From: an uncultured Fretibacterium sp.
GTDB lineage: Bacteria > Synergistota > Synergistia > Synergistales > Aminobacteriaceae
DNA: 14,333 nucleotides
Direction: 5' to 3'
Assembly: GCF_963548695.1 (NCBI RefSeq)
Contig: NZ_CAUUWA010000056.1
Location: forward strand, 1 to 14,333
The position numbers and the translations under genes are program-made. Each line of letters starts with the position of its first letter. Position 1 is the stretch's first letter. Under the pieces are notes generated by a model. That model saw only the letters and a program-made list of their open reading frames with translations, ran no database searches and was not told the origin of the DNA. Positions 1 to 7,154 of the stretch are shown here, piece after piece.

Positions 1-75
1 CGGAAGTACGCGCGCGTCACGCGCCGGGACGTTGGGCTCCAGGACCTCGTCGAGGAGGCGGCCTATCCCGTCTGA
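1..75 (+). CDS. C-terminal end of an unidentified upstream gene
   Basis: Frame 1 is open from the window edge to a TGA at 73-75 and gives 24 residues ending in LQDLVEEAAYPV. Codon use is GC-rich like the neighbouring genes. The tail is charged, with several Arg, Asp and Glu, and is too short to assign to a family. It ends about 120 bases before phoH on the same strand, so it may belong to the same transcription unit. No terminator is visible between the two. Confidence 0.5.
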   Translation, partial: RKYARVTRRDVGLQDLVEEAAYPV

Positions 76-92
76 CGCCGGGGGACGAAAGG

Positions 93-176
93 AAACTCGA
101 AAAACAGGGGAAATCGAAAAACAGGGGAAATCGAAAAACAGGGGAAATCGAAAAACAGGGGAAATCGAAAAACAGG
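93..176. repeat. 17-bp short tandem repeat, about five copies
   Basis: The unit AAATCGAAAAACAGGGG is present three times perfectly (111-127, 128-144, 145-161). It is flanked by a diverged first copy (about 93-110) and a truncated last copy (162-176). The array is A- and G-rich on the plus strand and lies between the upstream stop codon and the phoH start. The phoH reading frame stays open through it, but the predicted Lys/Glu/Gly-rich peptide is unlike any PhoH N-terminus, so I treat it as non-coding. Confidence 0.9.
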
Positions 177-185
177 ATGGATGGA

Positions 186-215
186 GAAGTTCTGGAATGG
201 GAAGTTTTGGAATGG
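186..215 (+). repeat. 15-bp tandem duplication carrying two candidate phoH starts
   Basis: GAAGTTCTGGAATGG (186-200) is followed directly by GAAGTTTTGGAATGG (201-215), with one mismatch. Each copy contains an ATG in the phoH frame, at 197 and 212. The duplication therefore creates two in-frame start codons five codons apart. GGAG at 183-186 lies 10 nt before the first. The second has only a weak GGGAAG upstream. Confidence 0.8.
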
Positions 216-1213
216 ATGGAGAGACATTTGAGCGGAGAGATGCTTCGCTGAGAAATTCCGAGGACGTTGCGGTTGCCGGCAGCGGGGCCATGGCCCGTCT
301 TCTGGGGCTGCACGACGAGAACCTCGAGGCCCTGGAGGCCCGTTATCCGGTCTCCCTCTCCGTGGGGGAGAGCCGGATTCGGATCTCGGGCCCCGACGCC
401 GAGCCGGTGCGCATCGTGGCGTACCTGCTGCGCCAGCTTGCGGTCGTCGCCGAGAGCGGACACGAGATCCGCGTCTCCGACGTCCGTCATGCGATGGACG
501 CCCATGCGGAGGGCCGGGAGATCAAGCTGGACTCGCTGTATTCGGAGGTCGTCTGCACGACGGCGCGGGGCAAGCCCATCCGGGCCAAGACCGTCGGGCA
601 GAGGGCCTATATCCAGGCCATGCGGGACAACGACATCCTGTTCGCCGTCGGCCCCGCTGGGACGGGCAAGACCTACCTGGCGGTCTGCGAGGCCGTCTCC
701 ATGCTGAAGGAGGGGCGGGTGAACCGCGTCGTCCTGGTGCGGCCCGCCGTCGAGGCCGGGGAGAGCCTGGGGTACCTCCCGGGCGACCTCAGGGAGAAGG
801 TCGAGCCCTACGTTCGCCCGCTCTACGACGCATTTTATGAACTTCTGTCGCCCGAGCGGTTCGCCCGCTACGTGGACAAAGGGGTCATCGAGATCGCGCC
901 CCTGGCCTACATGAGGGGGCGAACGCTCAACGACAGCTTCATCATCCTGGACGAGGCTCAGAACACGACCCCCGAGCAGATGAAGATGTTCCTCACCCGT
1001 CTGGGGTTCGGTTCCAAGGCCGTGGTGACCGGCGACATCACTCAGGTGGACCTGCCGCAAGGGCGTCCCTCGGGGCTGCGCAGCGTGCGGTCGATCCTCG
1101 AGGGCATCGAGGGTATAGGCTTTTTCGACCTCACAGGGGCCGACGTCGTCCGTCACGAGATCGTCCAGAAAGTGGTCCAGGCCTATGACCGCTATGAAAA
1201 GCGCCTTTCTTGA
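197..1213 (+). CDS. phoH: PhoH-family ATPase (YbeZ-like)
   Basis: This is a cytoplasmic P-loop ATPase of the PhoH/YbeZ family, linked in bacteria to RNA metabolism and found beside ybeY. Counting from ATG 197 (338 aa), the Walker A motif GPAGTGKT is at residues 152-159. The Walker B motif FIILDEAQN has its DEAQ at 252-255, followed by TPEQMKMFLTRLG and a TGD motif, all in family order. The N-terminal 130 residues hold the usual PhoH leader domain. The length fits the 320-350 aa norm. The frame is open further upstream to a TTG at 32, but that part crosses the 17-bp repeat and the previous gene. ATG 212 is an alternative start. The 3' end overlaps the next gene by 29 nt, which suggests translational coupling. 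The assignment is firm; the exact start is not. Confidence 0.93.
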   Translation: MGSFGMDGETFERRDASLRNSEDVAVAGSGAMARLLGLHDENLEALEARYPVSLSVGESRIRISGPDAEPVRIVAYLLRQLAVVAESGHEIRVSDVRHAMDAHAEGREIKLDSLYSEVVCTTARGKPIRAKTVGQRAYIQAMRDNDILFAVGPAGTGKTYLAVCEAVSMLKEGRVNRVVLVRPAVEAGESLGYLPGDLREKVEPYVRPLYDAFYELLSPERFARYVDKGVIEIAPLAYMRGRTLNDSFIILDEAQNTTPEQMKMFLTRLGFGSKAVVTGDITQVDLPQGRPSGLRSVRSILEGIEGIGFFDLTGADVVRHEIVQKVVQAYDRYEKRLS

Positions 1214-3419
1214 CCGGTCGCGTCGCCCCTGGGCCTCCGTATCCCCGGAATGGCGCAGGTCCTATCTCCTCTCCGTAGTCATGCTGCTGGCCGTCGGGCT
1301 CTCCATCGTCATGATGGAGTGGCTCTACGTCCGCAACAGGGGCTACAGCTTCGCGCAGGGGCTGCCGTCCCCCCAGACCTACCGGGTCATCTCCCCGGTG
1401 AAGTACGAGGACCGCTCGGCCACGGGGGCCCTTCGGGAGATGGTGGAGGAGCGGGTGGCCGGCGTCGTGGTCCGGGACGTCGCCGCCCGGGACCGGATGA
1501 AAAAACGCCTGGAGGAGCTCCAGGCGGTAAAGGACCCCCAGGACCCGAAGCTCCTGTCCTATATGCCTCCGGCCCTGCTGAACGCCCTGTTCGCCATGGA
1601 CGGAGCGGAGCGGAGCCGAATCATGAACCTGGCCTCGCAGGTCGGGGACGCCTATTTTTCGCACCTCGCGTCCGGCGACGTCCTGGAGAGCGGGGGAACG
1701 GAGGCGGCCCTGCTGTGGGACGAGATCGGAAAGCGCGTCGATTCGGTGGACGACGCCAACCTGATCTATCAGCTGCTGACGAAGGTGAACGACGCCTACT
1801 ACAAGGTCGAGCCTCAGCTCACCGAGCTGGTGAGACAGAGCGCGGAGAAGCGGATCCCTGTCATCGAACGCCGCTTGGTGTTGGGCGACGTCATCGTCGA
1901 GCGCGGGGATGTGGTGACGCCCCAGACGGCCGGCCTGCTGCGGCTGCAGGGCTACACGGAGGACGCCTTCCCCGTCACCCAGGTGGTCATCGTTTTCCTC
2001 CTCGTCCTGATCCTGCCGCTGTGGCTGGAGGTCCCGGCCCGGGAGTCGGGCAGCCGGCCTCCGTGGGAGTGCGTCGTCTTCGTCGTCTCGGCCGCATGGA
2101 TCGGTCAGATGCTCGCCGTACAGATGCGGACGGCGGGCGCCGGCATCCTCCCCGCGGTCATGGCGGCCTATCTCTGCATGCCCCGGTCCTTCGCCTTCAA
2201 CGCCTCCCTGGCCAGCACCGCGTCCGGGGTCTTTATCATCGCGGGGCTCTCCGTCTACGATCTGCTCCTGCTCCTCTCCCTGGGGTTCCTCGCCTCGATG
2301 ACGGGGTATTACCTCCTGCGCCGCATCGAGTCCCGAGAGTCTCTCGTCCGCAGGCTGGTCCTGTTTGCGCTTTTCCTGAGCGTATCCCGCATCGTCATCC
2401 TCTGGATTCAGGGGGTGCCCATGACGGGGGGCTTCTTCTGGCTGGAGACCGGGCGCTTTCTGCTTCTGGACGCTTTGGCAGCGATCTTCATGGTCGTCCT
2501 CCTGCCCCTGGTGGAGGGGTATATCGGCGTCCTCTCCATTCTTCGCCTCCGGGAGCTGAGCCATCCCTCGAGCCCCCTGCTGCGCAAGCTGCAGCGGGAC
2601 GCGCCGGGGACCTACCAGCACTGCCTGGCGATCGCCACGCTCGCCGAGGCGGTGGCGATCGACATGGGGATGGACGAGAACCTGATGAAGGCCGGGGCCT
2701 ATTATCACGATATCGGAAAGCTGAGACGCCCGCAGTTCTTCGTCGAGAACCAGGGAGGCGGGCCCAACGTCCATGACGGGATGAGCCCCACGCTTTCGGC
2801 CATGACCATCATATCGCACGTCCAGGATGGCCTGGAGATGGCCAGGGAGTACGGCCTGCCCAGGAGGATACGGGACTTCATCGCGGAGCATCACGGCACC
2901 GCCTGCGTCCGCTACTTCTACAACAAGGCCAGGGCGGAGGCCCGGGAGCGGGGGGAGGAGGAGCGCGTCGAGTGGTCGGACTTCTGTTATCCGGGGCCCA
3001 GGCCCCAGTCCCGCGAGACGGCGCTCCTGATGATTCTGGACTCCATGGAGGCCGCGATACGGAGCGAGAGCCTGGGGCGCGAGCTCCTGAGGCGGGACGC
3101 GAGGGAGATGCCGCAGGACGGGCGAAACGCGGGGCGGAGCCAGGCTATCATGGCCCTGAAAAAGGTCATCGACCAGGTGGTGGCCAGCAAGATCGCGGAG
3201 GGACAGTTCGACGAGGTCGACTTCACCCTGAGGGACCTCACCCGCATCAAGGAGTCCCTTCTGTCCGTCCTGCTCTCCATGTATCACACCCGGATGGTCC
3301 GGAGCCCCGACCGAGGGAGGCAGAAAGAGGCCGGCGGAGGCGCGCCTGCCGCGGGCGAGGGCGCGGAGGCTCGGGCCGTTCCCCCCGGGGCTGAAACTGC
3401 CGGAGCGGGGACCCGATGA
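1185..3419 (+). CDS. pgpH: 7TM-HD (PgpH/YqfF-type) membrane phosphodiesterase, probably c-di-AMP-specific
   Basis: This 744-residue protein has the 7TMR-HD architecture. It has one N-terminal membrane segment (about 27-44), a large extracytoplasmic region (about 50-262), a cluster of hydrophobic helices (about 265-455) and a cytoplasmic HD domain. HD signatures are visible: H479 in TYQHCLAIA, H508-D509 in YYHDIGK, and H569-H570 in AEHHGT. PgpH of Listeria, in this family, hydrolyses the second messenger c-di-AMP; that activity is inferred here from family and position. The start overlaps the end of phoH; ATG 1194 is an alternative, and neither has a good Shine-Dalgarno site. The last 35 residues are Ala/Gly/Glu-rich low complexity. 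The gene sits between phoH and ybeY, as yqfF does in Bacillus. Confidence 0.92.
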   Translation: MTAMKSAFLDRSRRPWASVSPEWRRSYLLSVVMLLAVGLSIVMMEWLYVRNRGYSFAQGLPSPQTYRVISPVKYEDRSATGALREMVEERVAGVVVRDVAARDRMKKRLEELQAVKDPQDPKLLSYMPPALLNALFAMDGAERSRIMNLASQVGDAYFSHLASGDVLESGGTEAALLWDEIGKRVDSVDDANLIYQLLTKVNDAYYKVEPQLTELVRQSAEKRIPVIERRLVLGDVIVERGDVVTPQTAGLLRLQGYTEDAFPVTQVVIVFLLVLILPLWLEVPARESGSRPPWECVVFVVSAAWIGQMLAVQMRTAGAGILPAVMAAYLCMPRSFAFNASLASTASGVFIIAGLSVYDLLLLLSLGFLASMTGYYLLRRIESRESLVRRLVLFALFLSVSRIVILWIQGVPMTGGFFWLETGRFLLLDALAAIFMVVLLPLVEGYIGVLSILRLRELSHPSSPLLRKLQRDAPGTYQHCLAIATLAEAVAIDMGMDENLMKAGAYYHDIGKLRRPQFFVENQGGGPNVHDGMSPTLSAMTIISHVQDGLEMAREYGLPRRIRDFIAEHHGTACVRYFYNKARAEARERGEEERVEWSDFCYPGPRPQSRETALLMILDSMEAAIRSESLGRELLRRDAREMPQDGRNAGRSQAIMALKKVIDQVVASKIAEGQFDEVDFTLRDLTRIKESLLSVLLSMYHTRMVRSPDRGRQKEAGGGAPAAGEGAEARAVPPGAETAGAGTR

Positions 3420-3487
3420 ACGCGGAGACGTTCCGTTTCCTTGGGAAGCGCTTATTAAAACAAAAATGCATATTTTATCAGGAATAA
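3416..3487 (+). pseudogene. 23-codon ORF fused to pgpH stop; possible displaced original ybeY start
   Basis: ATG 3416 overlaps the pgpH TGA as ATGA, the usual arrangement for a coupled downstream gene, with GGAG (3402-3405) and GGGG (3407-3410) just upstream. The reading frame begins with GC-rich codons like its neighbours (MNAETFRFLG). It then runs into the AT-rich segment bounded by inverted repeats and stops at 3485-3487. The next gene expected in this operon is ybeY. I infer that this may be the old start of ybeY, cut off when the AT-rich element inserted. It could equally be a chance short ORF; 23 codons carry no family signal. Confidence 0.35.
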
Positions 3488-3528
3488 ATATACAAAACGT
3501 CTATGGGCAAAAATTTTCAGCGCTTCCC
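3443..3528. mobile_element. 86-bp AT-rich segment with perfect 10-bp terminal inverted repeats (MITE-like)
   Basis: GGGAAGCGCT at 3443-3452 is the exact reverse complement of AGCGCTTCCC at 3519-3528. The 66 bases between are strikingly AT-rich (for example 3452-3500) inside an otherwise GC-rich region. No coding capacity is present. Size, terminal inverted repeats and composition fit a miniature inverted-repeat element or a fragment of a larger insertion sequence. I see no clear target-site duplication and cannot name a parent element. It separates pgpH from ybeY where related operons have almost no gap. Confidence 0.55.
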
Positions 3529-3540
3529 TAAAAAATTAAC

Positions 3541-3644
3541 ATGGGGGCTTTGCCCCCAAACCCCCACGCCGCTATCCTGAGACTGAGCGGCCCGCAAGCG
3601 AAGCGAGCGGCTGCCGGAAGGCTCCCCTCCGGGGATAGCGGCGG
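3541..3644. repeat. Structured intergenic element: G-run hairpin plus 11-bp inverted repeat
   Basis: The element starts with a perfect hairpin, GGGGGC-TTT-GCCCCC (3543-3557), followed by a C-run. Next comes an 11-bp perfect inverted repeat, CGCCGCTATCC (3567-3577) with GGATAGCGGCG (3633-3643), which encloses 55 nt. Inside is a smaller stem, CCGGA (3614-3618) with TCCGG (3628-3632). There is no T-run, so it is not a standard terminator. The G-run/C-run layout resembles REP-like palindromic repeats and the element at 7051-7113. From 3645 to 3824 I see no gene, convincing promoter or other structure. Confidence 0.55.
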
Positions 3645-3824
3645 CCCCGGCAAGTTCCTTCTTCAAAAACAGCAAGCTGGGGTACCACAGGGAGGCTTCG
3701 TGGATTAAATCAGTGTTTCCCTTGATCTAGTCTCCGAGCGCATGTTGTGTTATGTTATTCTTTACATTCTCTCCCTGTCGACGGCGGATGGCGGATGGGG
3801 CCGCATCGATGGGGGACAGACTCT

Positions 3825-3842
3825 GGGAGGGTTCACGTTTTG
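3825..3842 (+). promoter_or_regulatory. Ribosome binding site that sets a TTG start for ybeY
   Basis: GGGAGG at 3825-3830 lies 9 nt before the TTG at 3840-3842. The reading frame is open upstream to a GTG at 3747, but that extension has no Shine-Dalgarno site and does not resemble YbeY, so the TTG is preferred. Confidence 0.6.
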
Positions 3843-4343
3843 AGATTGGAACTTCACGTCGACGGCCCCGAGGACGGGGAACCTCAAAGTCCGATTCCGT
3901 TATCCATATGGGGGGCTTTTGGGCGCGTCCTCGAAAGCGAGCTGGCCTCCCTGTATCCCGAGATCGTCCGTTACGGGACGGTGGAGCTCTCGGTGACCCT
4001 GCTGGGGCCGGACGAGATGCGCACGGTCAATCGCGAGTACCGGGAGCGGGACGAGGCGACGGACGTGCTGTCCTTCCCGCTCTGGGAGGCGGACGGCCGT
4101 TTCGTCCCGGACGGGGCGCTGACGGAGCTGCTGCCTCTCGGGGACATCCTGATCTGTCCGGAGGAGGTGGCGCGCCTGCACGAGGGGCTTCCCTCCGAGG
4201 ACGCCCTCTGCCTCGTGCTGGCGCATGGCTTTCTGCATTTGCTGGCCTGGGACCATGACACAGAGGAGCGGGAGTCGGCCATGTGGGCCCGTCAGGACGC
4301 CGTCAAACAACGGCTCCTGGACGTCCTGAGGGGAGGGCACTAG
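3840..4343 (+). CDS. ybeY: YbeY endoribonuclease / rRNA maturation factor
   Basis: YbeY is a single-domain zinc metalloprotein of the UPF0054 family, needed for 16S rRNA 3'-end maturation and ribosome quality control. With the TTG start at 3840 it is 167 aa, close to the usual 150-170. The signature HGFLHLLAWDH is at residues 129-139 and supplies the three zinc-binding histidines H129, H133 and H139. The family block MRTVNREYRERDEATDVLSFPL precedes it, as does the LGDILIC segment. The gene lies one base ahead of the CorC-like gene and is probably cotranslated with it. It is separated from pgpH by an insertion-like region, so it may now depend on a promoter inside that region. None is clear. 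Confidence 0.93.
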   Translation: MRLELHVDGPEDGEPQSPIPLSIWGAFGRVLESELASLYPEIVRYGTVELSVTLLGPDEMRTVNREYRERDEATDVLSFPLWEADGRFVPDGALTELLPLGDILICPEEVARLHEGLPSEDALCLVLAHGFLHLLAWDHDTEERESAMWARQDAVKQRLLDVLRGGH

Positions 4344-4344
4344 G

Positions 4345-5634
4345 ATGGGGGGCCTTTCCGGAAATGCCCTGCTGCCCTTTTTGAAGAGCTGCCTCTGGTT
4401 CGTCGTCCTGTTCCTTCTGTCGGCGTTCTGCAGCGCCTCGGAGACTGCCATCACGACCACCGGCCGGAGCCGGCTCATGGTGCTCCAGGAGCGGCGTCCG
4501 CTCTTCCGGTCCCTCTTTCAATGGCTTATAGACGACGTCCAGGAGGCCCTGACCGTCTGTCTCATCGTGAACAACGTCGTCAACATCGCGGCCAGCACCC
4601 TGGCGGCCAGGCTTGTGCTCCAGATCTTCGGGGAGGGGGCGCTGGTCTGCGTGGTCCCGGTCATGACCGTTCTGATCGTCATCTTCGGGGAGATACTGCC
4701 GAAGAGCGCCGCGATGGTCCACTCCGACGGGGTGCTGGTCTTCTCCGTGCCCCTGCTGCGCCTCCTCTCCATCCTGCTCGCTCCCTTCGCGTGGCTGATG
4801 AGGAAGTGCGTCTCCTTCATTGGGCTGCTGTTCCGGCTCGACCTCAAGCCCCAGCACGTGTTCGTCACGCGGGAGGAGATCGAGCAGGTGGTGAAGATCG
4901 GGGAACAGAGCGGCGCGCTCGAGGCGGTGGAACGGCGGATGATCGACGGGATCATCGATTTCGAGGAGACCCGGGTCCACGAGGTCATGGTCCCGCGCAT
5001 GGACATGGTGACCCTGGAGGCCTCGGACCCGCTGGAGGAGGCCATGAAGGTCTTCATCGAACACGGGCACTCCCGCCTCCCGGTCTACGAGGAGAGCCTG
5101 GACAACATTGTGGGGGTGCTCTACGTCAAGGACACCCTGAAGCACCTGATCGGCGCCGAGCTCTCTCAGGTCGTGGGGGGCATGATGCGCAAGCCGCTCT
5201 TCGTCCCCGAGACCATCCGCACCGTGGAGCTGCTGGAGACCATGCGGCGGGACCACATCCACATCGCCGTCGTGGTCGACGAGTACGGCGGCGTGGCGGG
5301 GCTCGTGACGATGGAGGATATCCTCGAGGAGATCGTCGGGGAGATCCAGGACGAGTACGACCAGGAGTCCCCGGACATCCTCGAGATGGAGGACGGCACC
5401 TACAGGGTGCAGGGGACCACGAGCCTCGAGGACCTCAGCGAGGCCCTGGACTACCCCTTCGAGTCCGAGGATGCGGAGAGCCTGGCCGGATTGGTGCTGC
5501 TGCTGGCCGGGGGTTTCCCCCAGGTCAACGATACGTTCGAGTACGAGGACTGGAGGATTCGGGTGGTCGACCTCGAGGATCACCGCATCAAGGTGCTCGA
5601 CCTCGAACGCATGAAACCCGAGAAGGACGCGTGA
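4345..5634 (+). CDS. CNNM/CorC (HlyC)-family membrane protein with CBS pair
   Basis: This 429-aa protein has three parts. The N-terminal CNNM (DUF21) membrane domain (about 1-195) has about four hydrophobic stretches, an early SASETA motif and GEILPK at 115-120. A Bateman CBS pair (about 210-340) begins with VMVPR (214-218) and ends with DEYGG (312-316) and MEDILEEIVGEI. A C-terminal CorC_HlyC domain (about 350-427) follows. Relatives include Mg2+/cation efflux proteins (CorC, MpfA, PaeA); the old name hemolysin is misleading. Transport of divalent cations is inferred from family only, so I give no symbol. It begins one base after the ybeY stop and ends 9 bases before cdd. In Bacillus this operon position holds dgkA. 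Confidence 0.88.
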   Translation: MGGLSGNALLPFLKSCLWFVVLFLLSAFCSASETAITTTGRSRLMVLQERRPLFRSLFQWLIDDVQEALTVCLIVNNVVNIAASTLAARLVLQIFGEGALVCVVPVMTVLIVIFGEILPKSAAMVHSDGVLVFSVPLLRLLSILLAPFAWLMRKCVSFIGLLFRLDLKPQHVFVTREEIEQVVKIGEQSGALEAVERRMIDGIIDFEETRVHEVMVPRMDMVTLEASDPLEEAMKVFIEHGHSRLPVYEESLDNIVGVLYVKDTLKHLIGAELSQVVGGMMRKPLFVPETIRTVELLETMRRDHIHIAVVVDEYGGVAGLVTMEDILEEIVGEIQDEYDQESPDILEMEDGTYRVQGTTSLEDLSEALDYPFESEDAESLAGLVLLLAGGFPQVNDTFEYEDWRIRVVDLEDHRIKVLDLERMKPEKDA

Positions 5635-5643
5635 GGAGGGCCT

Positions 5644-6117
5644 ATGGAAAGGATGACCGGTAAGTCCCGGGGCGGTGCGGGCGGATGGGGCGAGGGGGAT
5701 GGCCGGCCCGGTTCCTCCCCGCTGGAGCTGCTGGAGAGGGCTCGGGAGGCGGCCTCCCGCGCCTATGCGCCCTACTCGCGCTTTCGGGTTGGGGCCGCGC
5801 TGCTCCTCGCGGATGGGGGCGTCCTGACCGCCTGCAACGTGGAGAACGCCTCCTACGGCCTCTCCATGTGCGCGGAGCGCAGCGCGATTGCGGCGATGGT
5901 GGCGCGCGGCCTGAGGAACCCCGTGGCCGTGGCGGTCGTGGGCTCGGGGGATGGGGACTTCGGCAGGCCCTGTCCGCCCTGCGGGGCCTGCCGTCAGATT
6001 CTGGTGGAGTTCAACCCCGACATGTGGGTGGTCCTGGCGTCGCCCGAGGGGCCCCTCGTGTACTCCGCGCGCGATCTGCTGCCCCACTCCTTCGACCTGA
6101 GGGGCGGGGCCCCTTGA
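5644..6117 (+). CDS. cdd: Cytidine deaminase
   Basis: This zinc hydrolase of pyrimidine salvage converts cytidine and deoxycytidine to uridine and deoxyuridine. The 157-aa product shows NVENASYGLSMCAERSA, with zinc ligand C76 and catalytic E78. PCGACRQ has the other two ligands, C113 and C116, and an additional C110 precedes them. The order and spacing match the small tetrameric class, which is about 130 aa long. Here a Gly/Arg-rich N-terminal extension of about 25 residues precedes SPLELLERAREAASRAYAPYS. GGAGG at 5635-5639 serves ATG 5644 with short spacing; ATG 5653 is an alternative. The gene stands between the CorC-like gene and era, as cdd does in many Firmicutes. Confidence 0.94.
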   Translation: MERMTGKSRGGAGGWGEGDGRPGSSPLELLERAREAASRAYAPYSRFRVGAALLLADGGVLTACNVENASYGLSMCAERSAIAAMVARGLRNPVAVAVVGSGDGDFGRPCPPCGACRQILVEFNPDMWVVLASPEGPLVYSARDLLPHSFDLRGGAP

Positions 6118-6146
6118 GCGGGGAGCGACAGGAGGGCGGGGCCGCG

Positions 6147-7028
6147 ATGCGCTGCGGTGTGGTCGCCCTGGCCGGGCGGCCCAACGTCGGCAAGTCCTCG
6201 CTGGTCAACGCGCTGCTGCGCGCCCGCGCGGCGATCGTCTCCCCGAAGCCTCAGACGACCCGCAATGTGATTCGCTGCATCTACAACGACGAACGCGCCC
6301 AGATCGTCTTCACGGACACGCCGGGGCTGCACCGGCCCAGGGACCGGCTTGGCCGTTCCCTGACGGACGCGGCCGAGGACGCGTTTGCCGAGGCCGACGC
6401 CGTCTGCTGGCTGGTCGAGGCGGGGGACCGCAGGCTGAGGGACGAGGACGCCGAGGTGCTGAGGGCGCTCTCCGTCGTCTCCCGACCGATTGTGCTGGTG
6501 GTGAACAAGGCCGACGCGCACGACCCCGGTGGGGCTCTGGAGCTCTATGGAGCCAGGCTTCCCTTCGCTGGGCGCATCGCCGTCTCCGCGCGCAGGGGGC
6601 GCAATCTCGACGCCCTGATCGACCTTCTGCTGCCGCTCCTGCCCGAGGGGACGCCGTGGTACGACCCCGACATCCTGATCGACGGCACGGAGCGCTTCAT
6701 GGCGGCCGAGGTCATCCGCGGGCGCGTGCTGGCGTTGCTGCGGGACGAGGTTCCCCACTGCGTCGCGGTGGAGATCGACGAGTACAAGAGCCCGGATGAG
6801 TACCCCGAGCGGAAGCGGCTCTACATCCGGGCGTCACTGATCGTGGAGACGGCGGGGCAGAAGGCCATCCTGATCGGGGCCGGGGGGGCGATGCTGAAGC
6901 GGATCGGCGAGACCGCACGGCTGGAGCTGGAAGAGCTCACCGGCCACCCGGCCTACCTGGACCTGTGGGTGAAGGTGTCCCCGCATTGGAGGCAGTCGGA
7001 GCCCGTGCTGCGCCGCCTCGGGCTCTGA
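6147..7028 (+). CDS. era: GTPase Era
   Basis: Era is an essential GTPase that binds 16S rRNA through a KH domain during 30S assembly. The product is 293 aa, near the usual 300. G motifs are clear: G1 GRPNVGKS (10-17), G2 region QTTRN, G3 DTPG (57-60) and G4 NKAD (120-123). The C-terminal KH2 domain has its GxxG loop as GAGG at 244-247 in LIGAGGAMLKRIGE. It ends with the Era-typical LWVKVSPHWR and LRRLGL. ATG 6147 has GGAGGG at 6131-6136. An in-frame TTG at 6114, overlapping the cdd stop, is a less likely start. The gene follows cdd by 29 bases. Confidence 0.96.
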   Translation: MRCGVVALAGRPNVGKSSLVNALLRARAAIVSPKPQTTRNVIRCIYNDERAQIVFTDTPGLHRPRDRLGRSLTDAAEDAFAEADAVCWLVEAGDRRLRDEDAEVLRALSVVSRPIVLVVNKADAHDPGGALELYGARLPFAGRIAVSARRGRNLDALIDLLLPLLPEGTPWYDPDILIDGTERFMAAEVIRGRVLALLRDEVPHCVAVEIDEYKSPDEYPERKRLYIRASLIVETAGQKAILIGAGGAMLKRIGETARLELEELTGHPAYLDLWVKVSPHWRQSEPVLRRLGL

Positions 7029-7050
7029 CCCCGCCCTTTTGTCCCGTTCC

Positions 7051-7113
7051 CATCGGGGGGTGCAGGGGGACACGTTCCCCTGCCGGGGGGGCGGGGGGCG
7101 GCGCCCCCCGATG
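7051..7113. repeat. G-run palindromic element in the era-recO gap
   Basis: An outer perfect 10-bp inverted repeat, CATCGGGGGG (7051-7060) with CCCCCCGATG (7104-7113), encloses the rest. Inside is a 7-bp hairpin, GCAGGGG (7062-7068) with CCCCTGC (7077-7083). A competing GGGGGG/CCCCCC stem (7093-7098 with 7104-7109) is also possible. Read on the minus strand, the order (G-run, loop, C-run, spacer, C-run) resembles the start of the element at 3541. It lies 23 bases after the era stop and has no T-run, so efficient intrinsic termination is unlikely. Confidence 0.6.
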
Positions 7114-7115
7114 TT

Positions 7116-7145
7116 GTTTCAAGGGTGGGTAGTTTCAAGGGTGGG
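7116..7145 (+). repeat. Short direct repeat in the recO leader
   Basis: GTTTCAAGGGTGGG occurs at 7116-7129 and again at 7132-7145, a 16-bp period. The second copy runs into GGGGGG just upstream of the recO ATG at 7155 and may take part in ribosome binding. There is no better Shine-Dalgarno site. Confidence 0.75.
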
Positions 7146-7154
7146 GGGATAAGT

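Noticed and set aside
93..176. The 17-bp repeats as a CRISPR array
   Set aside because: The units are contiguous with no spacers, and no cas genes are nearby.
1131..3287. Long minus-strand frame of 718 codons opposite pgpH
   Set aside because: It is a GC-driven shadow ORF. The plus strand has clear HD and membrane features, and the minus product is low-complexity and rich in His, Gln, Asp and Pro.
3543..3557. GGGGGC/GCCCCC hairpin as a terminator for pgpH
   Set aside because: It is followed by AAACCCCC rather than a T-run, so intrinsic termination is unlikely.
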